A DNA stretch of 64,000 nucleotides from Bradyrhizobium jicamae (GCF_018130215.1 NZ_JAFCKQ010000033.1:19325-83324); one strand, 5' to 3'. Counted from the stretch's first letter, positions 25,123 through 37,185 are shown. Made by a program: numbers and translations. The notes: generated from the letters alone by a model not told the origin.

Positions 25123-25429
25123 CGATCTCTGCTCCCGAGCTCTTGGCAACACGAACCTTCTTGCCATCGGCCTGAATCTTGAATCCAACGCGGGTCGGCT
25201 TTCCGTCCTTGCCGACATACGCGATGTTGGACAGGTGGATCGGCGCCTCCTTGGAGATGATGCCGCCCTCCTGGGACTGGGTCTGCTTCTGGTGACGCTT
25301 CACCAAATTGATGCCGCGCACGAGAGCCTTGTTCTCGTCCGGACGCACCTCGAACACCTCGCCGGTGCGGCCCTTGTCGCGGCCGGTCAGCACGATCACC
25401 TTGTCGCCCTTGCGGATCTTGGCAGCCAT
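25115..25429 (-). CDS. rplX: 50S ribosomal protein L24
   Basis: The 104-residue protein has an N-terminal KOW motif ([20 protein letters not shown]) and VRGINLVKRHQK. L24 is an assembly initiator at the tunnel exit. Its ATG overlaps the rplN stop by one base (TGATG) and its 3' end overlaps rplE by 8 bp. Confidence 0.98.
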   Translation of the reverse strand: MAAKIRKGDKVIVLTGRDKGRTGEVFEVRPDENKALVRGINLVKRHQKQTQSQEGGIISKEAPIHLSNIAYVGKDGKPTRVGFKIQADGKKVRVAKSSGAEIDG

Positions 25430-25797
25430 CACAGCACCTCCGGCGCGAGCGAAATGATCTTCATGTGGTTCTTGGCGCGAAGCTCGCGCGGCACCGGCCC
25501 GAAGATACGGGTGCCGACCGGCTCCGACTGGTTGTTGATCAGCACGGCGGCGTTGCGGTCGAAACGGATGACCGAACCGTCGGCGCGGCGGATGTCCTTG
25601 CGGACCCGGACCACGACGGCCTTCATCACGTCGCCCTTCTTCACCTTGCCGCGCGGAATGGCTTCCTTGATCGACACAACGATAACGTCGCCCACGGTGG
25701 CATAGCGGCGCTTGGAACCTCCAAGAACCTTGATGCACATGACACGGCGTGCGCCAGAATTATCGGCCACGTCGAGGTTGGTCTGCATCTGAATCAT
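25429..25797 (-). CDS. rplN: 50S ribosomal protein L14
   Basis: The 122-residue protein carries [20 protein letters not shown] and the [13 protein letters not shown] signature. L14 forms part of the bridge to the 30S subunit. It starts the spc gene set 75 bp after rpsQ; no clear promoter or terminator could be placed in that gap. Confidence 0.98.
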
Positions 25798-25872
25798 TGA
25801 TGCACCTCGTCCTCTTTCTGCGCTTTAGCGCGCTCAAAATTTCCCTGAATTGCCTCGGCCAAGCCGAAGTAA

Positions 25873-26121
25873 TCAGGCCGTTTTCTTGTGTTCGCCCCGG
25901 ACCACGGTCCAGCGCTTCAGCTTCGAGATCGGCTTCGATTCCTCGATCCAGACCATGTCGCCAGGCTTGAACTGGTTGTTCTCGTCGTGCGCGTGGTAGT
26001 TCTTGGAACGGCGGATCGTCTTCTTGTAGATCGGATGGGTGAAGCGGCGATCGACGCGCACCACCACCGTCTTGGCTTGCTTGTCGCTGACGACCACGCC
26101 CTGCAGAGTACGTTTCGGCAT
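25873..26121 (-). CDS. rpsQ: 30S ribosomal protein S17
   Basis: The 82-residue OB-fold protein begins MPKRTLQGVVVSDKQAKTVV. It contains the S17 signature GDMVWIEESKPISKLKRW. It is the last gene of the S10 gene set, 10 bp after rpmC. Confidence 0.98.
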   Translation of the reverse strand: MPKRTLQGVVVSDKQAKTVVVRVDRRFTHPIYKKTIRRSKNYHAHDENNQFKPGDMVWIEESKPISKLKRWTVVRGEHKKTA

Positions 26122-26131
26122 AGCTGGCCCC

Positions 26132-26338
26132 TTACTTCTTCTTCGCGCGCTGCTGGGCAGCGACGGTCTTGATACGAGCGATATCGCGGCGGGCTTCCCG
26201 CATCCGCGAGGTGTTCTCGAGCTGTCCGGTGGCGCGCTGGAAGCGCAGGTTGAAGCGTTCCTTCTTCAGGTTGAGGATCGCGTCTTCCCGCTGGTCGTCG
26301 CTCATCGCGCGAATGTCTTCAACTTTCATCTCGGCCAT
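26132..26338 (-). CDS. rpmC: 50S ribosomal protein L29
   Basis: The 68-residue helical protein reads MAEMKVEDIRAMSDDQRED and has KKERFNLRFQRATGQLENT, the L29 signature. It lies at the tunnel exit and helps recruit SRP and trigger factor. The longer open frame upstream is rplP read in another frame; the ATG at 26338 is 5 bp after rplP. Confidence 0.97.
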   Translation of the reverse strand: MAEMKVEDIRAMSDDQREDAILNLKKERFNLRFQRATGQLENTSRMREARRDIARIKTVAAQQRAKKK

Positions 26339-26343
26339 GGCGA

Positions 26344-26757
26344 TTACTCCGCAATGCGCGCAACGAAGCGCGTCTTGATCGGCAGCTTGGCGGCGGCGAG
26401 CGACAGTGCCTCCCTGGCGGTCTGCACCGTTACGCCGTCGATCTCGAACATCACGCGGCCCGGCTTGACCCGGACCACCCACAATTCCGGCGAGCCCTTG
26501 CCGGAGCCCATGCGGACTTCGGCCGGCTTCTTCGACACCGGCACGTCGGGGAACACACGGATCCAGACGCGGCCGGCGCGCTTCATGTGACGGGTCAGCG
26601 CGCGGCGGGCGGCTTCGATCTGACGTGCGGTGACGCGCTCAGGCTCCATCGCCTTCAGGCCGAACTGGCCGAACGCCAACGTCGCGCCAGAGGTCGCAAC
26701 GCCGTGGATACGGCCCTTATGCGCCTTCCGGAACTTCGTTTTCTTAGGTTGCATCAT
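26344..26757 (-). CDS. rplP: 50S ribosomal protein L16
   Basis: The 137-residue protein starts MMQPKKTKFRKAHKGRIHGV and has the GSGKGSPELWVVRVKPGR signature. L16 organises the A-site region of the peptidyl-transferase centre. It lies 30 bp after rpsC. Confidence 0.98.
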   Translation of the reverse strand: MMQPKKTKFRKAHKGRIHGVATSGATLAFGQFGLKAMEPERVTARQIEAARRALTRHMKRAGRVWIRVFPDVPVSKKPAEVRMGSGKGSPELWVVRVKPGRVMFEIDGVTVQTAREALSLAAAKLPIKTRFVARIAE

Positions 26758-26787
26758 GGCTTCAAGCCCTCAAATTCCTGCTTTGCC

Positions 26788-27486
26788 TCAGGCGGCGTCG
26801 CGACGCGAACGCGGCGTGTCACCCTCGGCCATCTTCTTGTCCTGGGCCATCGGATCGTGCTCGAGGATCTCGCCCTTGAAGATCCAGACCTTGACGCCGC
26901 AGGTGCCGAAGGTCGTGAACGCGGTGGCAACGCCGTAATCGACGTCGGCGCGCAGCGTGTGCAGCGGCACGCGACCCTCGCGGTACCACTCCATGCGCGC
27001 GATTTCGGCGCCGCCGAGACGGCCGGAGCAGTTGATGCGGATGCCTTCCGCACCGAGGCGCATCGCCGACTGCACGGCGCGCTTCATGGCGCGGCGGAAC
27101 GCGACGCGGCGCTCGAGCTGCTGGGCGATCGATTCGGCGACCAGGGTCGCGTCGAGCTCCGGCTTGCGGATTTCGACGATGTTGATCACGACGTCGGACG
27201 AGGTGATGTCGGCGACCTTCTTGCGCAGCTTGTCGATGTCGGCGCCCTTCTTGCCGATCACCACGCCCGGACGCGCCGAGTGGATGGTCACGCGGCACTT
27301 CTTGTGCGGACGCTCGATCACGATGCGGGCGACGGCCGCCTGCTTGAGCTCCTTGTGCAGGATCTCGCGGATCTTGACGTCTTCGTGCAGCAGCTTGCCG
27401 TATTCCTGCTTGCCGGCGAACCAACGGGAGTCCCAGGTCCGGTTGATGCCGAGACGCAGCCCGATTGGATTGATCTTTTGACCCAT
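26788..27486 (-). CDS. rpsC: 30S ribosomal protein S3
   Basis: The 232-residue protein starts MGQKINPIGLRLGINRTWDS. It has a type-II KH domain (GVVIGKKGADIDKLRKKV) and the C-terminal RIARMEWYREGRVPLHTL-type signature, and ends with a basic tail (GDTPRSRRDAA). S3 lines the mRNA entry and has helicase activity with S4 and S5. Confidence 0.98.
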   Translation of the reverse strand: MGQKINPIGLRLGINRTWDSRWFAGKQEYGKLLHEDVKIREILHKELKQAAVARIVIERPHKKCRVTIHSARPGVVIGKKGADIDKLRKKVADITSSDVVINIVEIRKPELDATLVAESIAQQLERRVAFRRAMKRAVQSAMRLGAEGIRINCSGRLGGAEIARMEWYREGRVPLHTLRADVDYGVATAFTTFGTCGVKVWIFKGEILEHDPMAQDKKMAEGDTPRSRRDAA

Positions 27487-27503
27487 CGTCTTCTCCTGCG
27501 CCC

Positions 27504-27890
27504 TTAAGCGCTTGCCTCGGCCTCGACCTGACGAACCACGATGGTCAGGTGCGAGAACGGTTTGTACACACGGCCCGAACGGCCACGGCCGCGCGGAGCA
27601 AAGCGCTTCATCACGATGCCGTTGCCGACATGCGCCTCGGCGACGACGAGGTCGTCGACTTCGAGGTCATGGTTGTTCTCGGCGTTGGCGATCGCCGATT
27701 CCAGGCACTTCTTGACGTCGACCGCGATCCGCTTGCGCGAGAACTGCAGGTCGGCGAGCGCCGCCGACGCCTTGCGGCCGCGGATCAGCTGCGCCACCAG
27801 GTTGAGCTTCTGCGGGCTGACGCGCAGCATGCGGGCGACGGCCTTGGCCTCATTGTCCGCGAGGCTACGTTCGCGCTTTGGTTTGCTCAT
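27504..27890 (-). CDS. rplV: 50S ribosomal protein L22
   Basis: The 128-residue protein has MLRVSPQKLNLVAQLIRGRK and the C-terminal signature RFAPRGRGRSGRVYKPFSHL, whose loop reaches into the exit tunnel. It starts with an extra basic leader (MSKPKRERSLADNEAKAVA). Spacing to both neighbours is 10-17 bp. Confidence 0.98.
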   Translation of the reverse strand: MSKPKRERSLADNEAKAVARMLRVSPQKLNLVAQLIRGRKASAALADLQFSRKRIAVDVKKCLESAIANAENNHDLEVDDLVVAEAHVGNGIVMKRFAPRGRGRSGRVYKPFSHLTIVVRQVEAEASA

Positions 27891-27900
27891 CGTCTAATCC

Positions 27901-28179
27901 TCAAGCCTTCTTGGCTTTCTTGTCGCCCGAGTGGCCATGGAAGGTCCGGGTCGGCGAGAACTCGCCGAACTTGTGACCCACCATTTCCTCGTTGACGGCC
28001 ACCGGCACGTGCTTCTGGCCGTTGTAGACGCCGAACGTCAGACCGACGAACTGCGGCAGGATGGTCGAGCGACGGCTCCAGATCTTGATGACGTCGTGAC
28101 GGCCGGACGCGCGTGCGGCATCTGCCTTCTTGAGCAGAGAACCTTCGACGAACGGGCCTTTCCAGACTGAACGAACCAT
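27901..28179 (-). CDS. rpsS: 30S ribosomal protein S19
   Basis: The 92-residue protein starts MVRSVWKGPFVEGSLLKK and has the signature TFGVYNGQKHVPVAVNEEM and GEFSPTRTFHGHSG. It contacts S13 and the tRNA in the 30S head. Confidence 0.98.
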   Translation of the reverse strand: MVRSVWKGPFVEGSLLKKADAARASGRHDVIKIWSRRSTILPQFVGLTFGVYNGQKHVPVAVNEEMVGHKFGEFSPTRTFHGHSGDKKAKKA

Positions 28180-28191
28180 GTCCGGCGTTCC

Positions 28192-29025
28192 TTACTTCTT
28201 CCGCTTGTGGCGGCTTAGGAGAATGAATTTGTTGGTCGACTTGTTGGTGCGGGTCTTCTTGCCCTTGGTCGGCTTGCCCCACGGGGTGACCGGGTGGCGA
28301 CCGCCCGAGGTGCGACCTTCACCACCGCCGTGCGGGTGATCGATCGGGTTCATGACGACGCCGCGGTTGTGCGGGCGCCAGCCGAGCCAGCGGGTGCGAC
28401 CGGCCTTGCCGATCGAGATGTTCATGTGATCGGGGTTCGAGACCGCGCCGATCGTGCCGCGGCAACGGCCGTGCACGAGACGCTGCTCGCCCGAGTTCAG
28501 GCGGACGATCACGTAGTCCTGGTCGCGGCCGACGATCTGGGCGTAGGTACCGGCGGAGCGCGCCAGCTGGCCGCCCTTGCCGATCTTCAGCTCGATGTTG
28601 TGCACGATCGTGCCGACCGGCATGTTGCCGAGCGGCATGACGTTGCCGGGCTTGACGTCGACATGGTTGCCGGCAACCACGGTGTCGCCTGCGGCGAGAC
28701 GCTGCGGCGCCAGGATGTAGGCCTGCTCGCCGTCCTGATACTTGATCAGGGCGATGAAGGCGGTGCGGTTCGGATCATACTCGAGCCGCTCCACGGTCGC
28801 CGGCACGTCCACCTTGTCGCGGCGGAAGTCGACGGTGCGGTAGGCCTTCTTGTGGCCGCCGCCGCGGAAGCGCACGGTGATGCGGCCGGTGTTGTTGCGA
28901 CCGCCCTTACCGAGCTTGCCCTCGGTCAGCGCCTTCACCGGCTTGCCCTTGTAGAGCGCCGAACGATCGACCATGACCAGCTGGCGCTGGCCCGGCGTCG
29001 TGGGATTGTAGGTTTTCAATGCCAT
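28192..29025 (-). CDS. rplB: 50S ribosomal protein L2
   Basis: The 277-residue protein contains MALKTYNPTTPGQRQLVMVD at the start. The universally conserved loop GVVMNPIDHPHGGGEGR holds the His near the peptidyl-transferase centre. L2 is a primary 23S rRNA binder required for subunit joining. Confidence 0.99.
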   Translation of the reverse strand: MALKTYNPTTPGQRQLVMVDRSALYKGKPVKALTEGKLGKGGRNNTGRITVRFRGGGHKKAYRTVDFRRDKVDVPATVERLEYDPNRTAFIALIKYQDGEQAYILAPQRLAAGDTVVAGNHVDVKPGNVMPLGNMPVGTIVHNIELKIGKGGQLARSAGTYAQIVGRDQDYVIVRLNSGEQRLVHGRCRGTIGAVSNPDHMNISIGKAGRTRWLGWRPHNRGVVMNPIDHPHGGGEGRTSGGRHPVTPWGKPTKGKKTRTNKSTNKFILLSRHKRKK

Positions 29026-29037
29026 CGTCGTTACGCC

Positions 29038-29337
29038 TTATAGTCCGGTCGTCACGTCGATCCGGTGGCCCTCTTCCAGGGTCACGATCGCGCGCTTGGT
29101 GTCCGACTGCGAGCCGAGATTGCCGCGGAACACCTTGGTCTTGCCCTTGCGAACGAGGGTGTTGACGCTCTTCACCTTGACGTCGAACAGCTTCTCGATC
29201 GCTTCCTTGATCTGCGGCTTGGTCGCGTTGTGCGCGACCTTGAACAGAACCTTGTTGTGCTCGGAAGCGATCGTCGCCTTTTCCGTCACGACGGGGGCAA
29301 CGATCACGTCGTAATGGCGCGGGTCGATATTCTTCAT
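29038..29337 (-). CDS. rplW: 50S ribosomal protein L23
   Basis: The 99-residue protein starts MKNIDPRHYDVIVAPVVTEK and has the KSVNTLVRKGKTKVFRGN arm. L23 at the tunnel exit is the docking point for trigger factor and SRP. Its ATG overlaps the rplD stop by 4 bp, implying translational coupling. Confidence 0.98.
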   Translation of the reverse strand: MKNIDPRHYDVIVAPVVTEKATIASEHNKVLFKVAHNATKPQIKEAIEKLFDVKVKSVNTLVRKGKTKVFRGNLGSQSDTKRAIVTLEEGHRIDVTTGL

Positions 29338-29954
29338 TTGAAGCGCGCCTCCAGCGCATCAACCGCAGCCTTGGTCAGCACCAGCTTGTGGCGGCGGAGA
29401 ATGTCATAGACGTTGATGCCCTGGATCGGCAGCACGTCGATGTTGGGGATGTTGCGGGCCGCGGTCGCGAAACCGGTGTTCAGCTCGGCACCGTCGATGA
29501 TCAGCGCGTTGGTGAGCCCGAGGCCGGAGAAGTGACCGACCAGAGCCTTGGTCTTGGCTTCCTTCACCGCGGCACTGTCGATCACGATCAGCCCGCCGTC
29601 CTTGGCCTTGGCCGACAGCGCATGCTTCAGCGCGAGCGCGCGCACCTTCTTCGGCAGGTCGGTCGCATGCGAGCGCACGACCGGACCGAACGCACGGCCA
29701 CCGCCGCGGAACTGCGGCACGCGGGCCGAGCCGTGACGAGCGCCGCCGGTGCCCTTCTGCTTGTACATCTTCTTGCCGGTGCGCCAGACGTCGGCGCGGC
29801 CCTGGGCCTTGTGCGTGCCGGCCTGACGCTTGTTGAGCTGCCATTGCACGCAGCGCTGGATGATGTCCGCACGCGGCTCCAGACCGAAGATCGCGTCCGA
29901 GAGCTCAACGGAGCCCGCGTCCTTGCCTTCAAGGGTCGTGACTTTCAGTTCCAT
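29334..29954 (-). CDS. rplD: 50S ribosomal protein L4
   Basis: The 206-residue protein starts MELKVTTLEGKDAGSVELSD; the 17 codons before are rplC read in another frame. The long tunnel loop (KMYKQKGTGGARHGSARVPQ) and C-terminal NVYDILRRHKLVLTKAAVD are typical. In E. coli L4 represses the S10 operon; the equivalent leader was not identified here. Confidence 0.98.
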   Translation of the reverse strand: MELKVTTLEGKDAGSVELSDAIFGLEPRADIIQRCVQWQLNKRQAGTHKAQGRADVWRTGKKMYKQKGTGGARHGSARVPQFRGGGRAFGPVVRSHATDLPKKVRALALKHALSAKAKDGGLIVIDSAAVKEAKTKALVGHFSGLGLTNALIIDGAELNTGFATAARNIPNIDVLPIQGINVYDILRRHKLVLTKAAVDALEARFK

Positions 29955-29955
29955 C

Positions 29956-30675
29956 TCACGCACCCTCCTTCTCGGCGGCAGCCTCGACAGCCTCGCCGCC
30001 GGCAACCTTGAACTTGCCGGGCTTCGGGGCTTCCTTCGGCAGCGGCTTCTTCACCGCGTCGCGCACCGAGATCCAGCCGCCCTTGGAGCCGGGAACGGCA
30101 CCTTCGACGAGGATCAGGCCGCGCTCGACGTCGGTCTGCACCACGCGCAGATTCAGCGTGGTGATGCGATCGACACCCATGTGGCCGGGCATCTTCTTGT
30201 TCTTCCAGGTCTTGCCGGGGTCCTGACGGCCACCGGTCGAACCGATCGAGCGGTGCGAGATCGACACACCGTGGGTGGCGCGCAGACCGCCGAAATTCCA
30301 GCGCTTCATGCCGCCGGCGAAACCCTTACCGACCGAGGTGCCGGTCACGTCGACAAACTGGCCAACCACGAAATGGTCCGCCTGGATTTCAGCGCCGACC
30401 GGGATCAGCGCGTCCTCGGACACGCGGAACTCGGCGACCTTGCGCTTCGGCTCGACCTTGGCGACGGCGAACTGGCCACGCTCGGCCTTGGGCATGTAGA
30501 CGGTCTTGCGGGCGCCCGCGCCGACCTGAAGGGCGACGTAGCCGTTCTTCTCGGTCGTGCGGTGGCCCAGCACCTGGCAGTTGCCCAGCTTCAGCACGGT
30601 CACAGGGATATGCTCGCCGGCCTCCGTAAAGACCCGCGTCATCCCGACCTTTTGTGCGATCACTCCGGAGCGCAT
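29956..30675 (-). CDS. rplC: 50S ribosomal protein L3
   Basis: The 239-residue protein starts MRSGVIAQKVGMTRVFTEAG. It has the conserved loop GGRQDPGKTWKNKKMPGHMG that reaches the peptidyl-transferase centre. An Ala/Glu-rich tail (GGEAVEAAAEKEGA) extends the C-terminus by about 25 residues over the E. coli protein. One base separates it from rplD. Confidence 0.98.
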   Translation of the reverse strand: MRSGVIAQKVGMTRVFTEAGEHIPVTVLKLGNCQVLGHRTTEKNGYVALQVGAGARKTVYMPKAERGQFAVAKVEPKRKVAEFRVSEDALIPVGAEIQADHFVVGQFVDVTGTSVGKGFAGGMKRWNFGGLRATHGVSISHRSIGSTGGRQDPGKTWKNKKMPGHMGVDRITTLNLRVVQTDVERGLILVEGAVPGSKGGWISVRDAVKKPLPKEAPKPGKFKVAGGEAVEAAAEKEGA

Positions 30676-30729
30676 CGGCGTGCTTCCTGTCTTTCTGTCC
30701 GCAACCCGCGGACGTAAAAATCCAAAACC

Positions 30730-31038
30730 TTAGAGCTTGATCTCGACGTCGACACCGGCGGCCAGGTCGAGCTTCATCAGCGCATCGACGGTCTGTGGGG
30801 TCGGGTCGACAATGTCGAGGAGGCGCTTGTGGGTGCGCATCTCGAATTGCTCGCGGCTCTTCTTGTCGACGTGCGGCGAACGGTTGACGGTGAACTTCTC
30901 GATGCGGGTCGGCAGCGGAATGGGTCCGCGAACCTGCGCACCGGTGCGCTTCGCCGTGTTCACGATCTCGCGGGTCGACGTATCGAGGATCCGATGGTCG
31001 AACGCCTTGAGACGGATGCGAATGTTTTGGCCGTTCAT
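30730..31038 (-). CDS. rpsJ: 30S ribosomal protein S10 (NusE)
   Basis: The 102-residue protein starts [19 protein letters not shown] and carries the signature [20 protein letters not shown]. Besides its place in the 30S head, S10 pairs with NusB and NusG in antitermination and transcription-translation coupling. It is first in the S10 gene set, separated from tuf by an 86-bp gap filled with a dispersed repeat. Confidence 0.98.
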
Positions 31039-31055
31039 TGCCGTATTCTTTCTTT

Positions 31056-31124
31056 AGTGAGTGGCGAGTAGCGAATAGCGAATGGATCGACCCACTCGCT
31101 ACTCGCCATTCCCTATTCGCGTAC

Positions 31125-31126
<2 letters not shown>
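31056..31126. repeat. Dispersed palindromic repeat, copy 2 (rpsJ/tuf gap)
   Basis: A 13-bp perfect stem (31062-31074 with 31096-31108) is part of a longer imperfect palindrome of GCGAGT/GCGAAT units. The element fills nearly the whole gap and matches the one at 18482-18546 in unit sequence. It ends at the tuf stop region. Confidence 0.85.
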
Positions 31127-32315
<1,189 letters not shown>

Positions 32316-32354
32316 TTGACTCTCCGTTCAATCGTTGACTGCCGTCAACGACAA

Positions 32355-34427
<2,073 letters not shown>

Positions 34428-34457
34428 GAGACTGTTCCTTAAATTCCGTTATTCGCC

Positions 34458-34928
34458 TTACCAGCGATAGTGCGAGAAGGCGCGGTTGGCTTCCGCCATC
34501 CGGTGCACGTCTTCACGCTTCTTGACGGCGTTGCCACGGTTGTTCGACGCGTCGAGCAGTTCCGCCGACAGGCGCTCCGTCATGGTCTTCTCGTTGCGCT
34601 CGCGCGCGGCCGCGATCAGCCACCGGATGCCGAGCGCCTGACGGCGCACCGAGCGGACTTCCACCGGAACCTGGTAGGTCGCGCCGCCGACGCGGCGGGA
34701 GCGAACCTCGATGGTCGGCATGACGTTCTCGAGCGCCTGCTCGAACACGCCGAGCGGGTTCTGCTTGGTCTTGGACTCGATCATGCCGAGCGCACCGTAG
34801 ACGATGCCTTCGGCAACCGACTTCTTCCCGGCGTACATCACCGAATTCATGAACTTGGTAATGACGATGTTCCCGAACTTCGGATCGGGAAGGACTTCAC
34901 GCTTCTCGGCAGAATGGCGACGCGACAT
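34458..34928 (-). CDS. rpsG: 30S ribosomal protein S7
   Basis: The 156-residue protein starts MSRRHSAEKREVLPDPKFGN and has VRSRRVGGATYQVPVEVRS, the S7 signature. S7 nucleates the 30S head. In E. coli it represses the str operon by binding between rpsL and rpsG; the 15-bp gap here leaves no room for an equivalent site. Confidence 0.98.
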   Translation of the reverse strand: MSRRHSAEKREVLPDPKFGNIVITKFMNSVMYAGKKSVAEGIVYGALGMIESKTKQNPLGVFEQALENVMPTIEVRSRRVGGATYQVPVEVRSVRRQALGIRWLIAAARERNEKTMTERLSAELLDASNNRGNAVKKREDVHRMAEANRAFSHYRW

Positions 34929-34943
34929 CTGATCGTTTCCCGC

Positions 34944-35315
34944 TTACTTCGGACGCTTCGCGCCGTACTTCGAACGACGCTGCTTACGGTTCTTGACGCC
35001 CTGGGTATCCAGCACGCCGCGGAGGATATGGTAGCGAACGCCGGGCAAGTCCTTGACGCGACCGCCGCGGATCATGACCACCGAGTGCTCCTGCAGGTTA
35101 TGGCCCTCACCCGGGATGTAGCCGATCACCTCGAAGCCGTTGGTCAGGCGCACCTTGGCGACCTTGCGAAGCGCCGAGTTCGGCTTCTTCGGGGTCGTGG
35201 TGTAGACGCGCGTGCACACGCCGCGCTTCTGCGGCGACTGCTGCAGCGCCGGCACCTTCTTGCGCGACTTCTGCACTTCACGTGGATTTGCGATCAGCTG
35301 GTTGATCGTCGGCAT
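34944..35315 (-). CDS. rpsL: 30S ribosomal protein S12
   Basis: The 123-residue protein starts MPTINQLIANPREVQKSRKK. The decoding loops TTPKKPNSALRK (Lys43 and Lys44, counting Met) and KDLPGVRYH are wild-type, so classical streptomycin-resistance changes are absent. The Asp in KDLPG is the RimO methylthiolation target in E. coli. It is first in the str set and lies about 400 bases from its putative promoter. Confidence 0.99.
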   Translation of the reverse strand: MPTINQLIANPREVQKSRKKVPALQQSPQKRGVCTRVYTTTPKKPNSALRKVAKVRLTNGFEVIGYIPGEGHNLQEHSVVMIRGGRVKDLPGVRYHILRGVLDTQGVKNRKQRRSKYGAKRPK

Positions 35316-35719
35316 GTAGCCTTCACCCTTTTATTCGCGCGAACCCTTGAGTGGCTTCGCAAATTCTTCTCGGGATCAGCCGTCCCGTACGGCCCGTCCC
35401 GCGCGGAAAAGCATCCGCGCAAAACGAAATCACGCCAACCGCTCATTGCTGAGCGGAAAGCGCTTCGACGCCACAGAGGACCGCGATCCCGGGCTGATCA
35501 GCGTTCGCTGTTCAGTCCGCCACCGAGGTCATGCATCCGAATTCACTCTCAAGAGGACTTGCTCAAGAGAACCAAAATCGTCCTGGCATTGCCTAGCTAT
35601 AGTCGACAGCGTTTGAGCGGCATTCGTCGAGGTTGGTGCCCGTTCCGACCCAAAAAGGCCGTCCGGGTGTTCCGTTCCGACTCTGGCGTTGCTCACCGCC
35701 TGTCGATAAGTGCGCGCCT
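35316..35719 (-). other. Long untranslated leader upstream of rpsL
   Basis: About 400 bases between the putative promoter and rpsL contain no convincing gene on either strand. The only open frames lack ribosome sites and family resemblance. Runs of GTCCCG-type sequence near 35385-35405 recur near 35835-35855. No recognised leader motif could be assigned. Confidence 0.5.
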
Positions 35720-35746
35720 TGTATAAGCGTGAGATAGTGAAGTCAA
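35720..35746 (-). promoter_or_regulatory. Putative promoter of the rpsL-rpsG-fusA-tuf operon
   Basis: On the minus strand TTGACT (35741-35746) and TATACA (35720-35725) are separated by 15 bases, one or two short of ideal; a one-base shift of the -10 gives 16. It lies in an A/T-richer patch of the 685-bp gap. It is the best sigma70-like match before the str genes. Confidence 0.6.
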
Positions 35747-36000
35747 GCAAAACGACAAGCAAAGAAACGCTTCTGCCGCCTGCGTATTTCGCATTTCGCC
35801 GACGTCGCATCCAGCGCGGATTGTGACAGCTCCCCTGTCCCGCGCGGTCCGTCCCGGCCGGTCCTGCTCCCTATTTTACCCGGATTAAATAAGTTTAGAA
35901 ACACTTCTCTTCGACTTGGTCGTCAAGGCAGGCGGCAAAACTAAGCGTTTATTTGCCATTCGCGGCGCAAAAACGGGTTCGAGGACGCGGAACACCCTGC

Positions 36001-37185
36001 ATGCGGCATACGGATATTGCGATCATCGGCGGAGGACTTGCGGGATCGACCGCAGCCGCGATGCTCGGGCGTGCCGGGATCACCTGTATCCTGATCGACC
36101 CGCACCAGATCTACCCCTTCGATTTCCGCGTCGAGAAGCTCGGCGGCTCACTCCAGCTCGGGCGATTCGCCAGGACCGGCCTTGCCGAATCCGTGCTGCG
36201 CGCGGCGACACAGGATTATGAGAACTGGATCGCCCGATACGGCACCCTGCTCGACAAGGCGCCGTACCAGCAATTCGGCATCATGTATGATGCGCTGATC
36301 GCAGCGCTCCGCGCGGAAATCTCCGGGTCGGCGGAGTTCATCCGCGACAAGGTCGTCGACGTCGCGACCAGCGCCGAGCGGCAAAAGCTGGTGCTCGCGG
36401 GCGGCGAGGAGATTTCGGCACGCCTCGTGATGCTTGCCAACGGACTGAACGTCGGGCTGCGCCGCACGCTCGGCATCGAGCGCCAGGTCATCAGTCCCTG
36501 CCACTCGATCTCGATCGGCTTCGATTTCACGCCGGTGGGACGTCCCGCCTTCCCGTTTCCGGGGCTCACGTATTTTTCGGAGCAGCCGAGCGACCGGATC
36601 CCCTACATCACGCTGTTTCCGATCGGAAACCGGATGCGCGCGAACCTCTTCACCTATCGCGAGGCGAGCGATCCCTGGCTGCGTGCGTTCCGGCACGCCC
36701 CGGTCGAGACGCTGAATGCATCGCTGCCGCGGCTGCGCCGGATCACCGGCGACTTCGCAATCGCCGGCGACATCAAGATCAGGCCGGCGGATCTCTATGT
36801 CAGCACCGGCCATCGGCAGGCCGGCGTCGTGCTGGTCGGCGACGCCTTCGCCACCAGCTGCCCAGTCAGCGGCACCGGGACCGACAAGGTGTTCACCGAC
36901 GTGGTCCAGCTCTGCAACGTCCATATCCCGGCCTGGCTCGCCACCGACGGCATGGGTGCCGACAAGATTGCGGCATTCTATGACGATCCGCTGAAGACGG
37001 CCTGCGACGCCTGGTCGAACGCCAAGGCGTTCAGCTTCCGCTCAGTGTCGATCGACCGCGGGATGTACTGGAAGGCCCAGCGGCTCGCTCGGTTTATCGC
37101 CCATTTTGGCCGCGGCCGTCTGCGGCGGCTGGGTGGCGGACGGCGCCGGGCGGCCGTCGTGCATGTGATGCCACAAACGCCGTAG
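36001..37185 (+). CDS. FAD-dependent oxidoreductase, aromatic-monooxygenase-like (paralog 1)
   Basis: The 394-residue flavoprotein has the N-terminal Rossmann motif DIAIIGGGLAGSTAAAML (G10, G12, G15) and a second FAD motif VVLVGDAFATSCPVSGTGTD. That layout matches group A flavoprotein monooxygenases (PF01494-like). It is clearly related to the protein at 38438-39646 along its whole length (shared IISxCHSI, FPIGxxMRANL, CNVHIPAWL). The start at 36001 aligns with the paralog's Met. No C-terminal membrane helix is seen. Its last 48 codons overlap the antiparallel acyltransferase gene. Substrate unknown; reductase or halogenase chemistry is also possible. Confidence 0.85.
   Translation: MRHTDIAIIGGGLAGSTAAAMLGRAGITCILIDPHQIYPFDFRVEKLGGSLQLGRFARTGLAESVLRAATQDYENWIARYGTLLDKAPYQQFGIMYDALIAALRAEISGSAEFIRDKVVDVATSAERQKLVLAGGEEISARLVMLANGLNVGLRRTLGIERQVISPCHSISIGFDFTPVGRPAFPFPGLTYFSEQPSDRIPYITLFPIGNRMRANLFTYREASDPWLRAFRHAPVETLNASLPRLRRITGDFAIAGDIKIRPADLYVSTGHRQAGVVLVGDAFATSCPVSGTGTDKVFTDVVQLCNVHIPAWLATDGMGADKIAAFYDDPLKTACDAWSNAKAFSFRSVSIDRGMYWKAQRLARFIAHFGRGRLRRLGGGRRRAAVVHVMPQTP

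Noticed and set aside
35529..35810. 93-codon minus-strand open frame in the rpsL leader
   Set aside because: It has no ribosome site and no recognisable features, and it overlaps the putative promoter. It is treated as non-coding.
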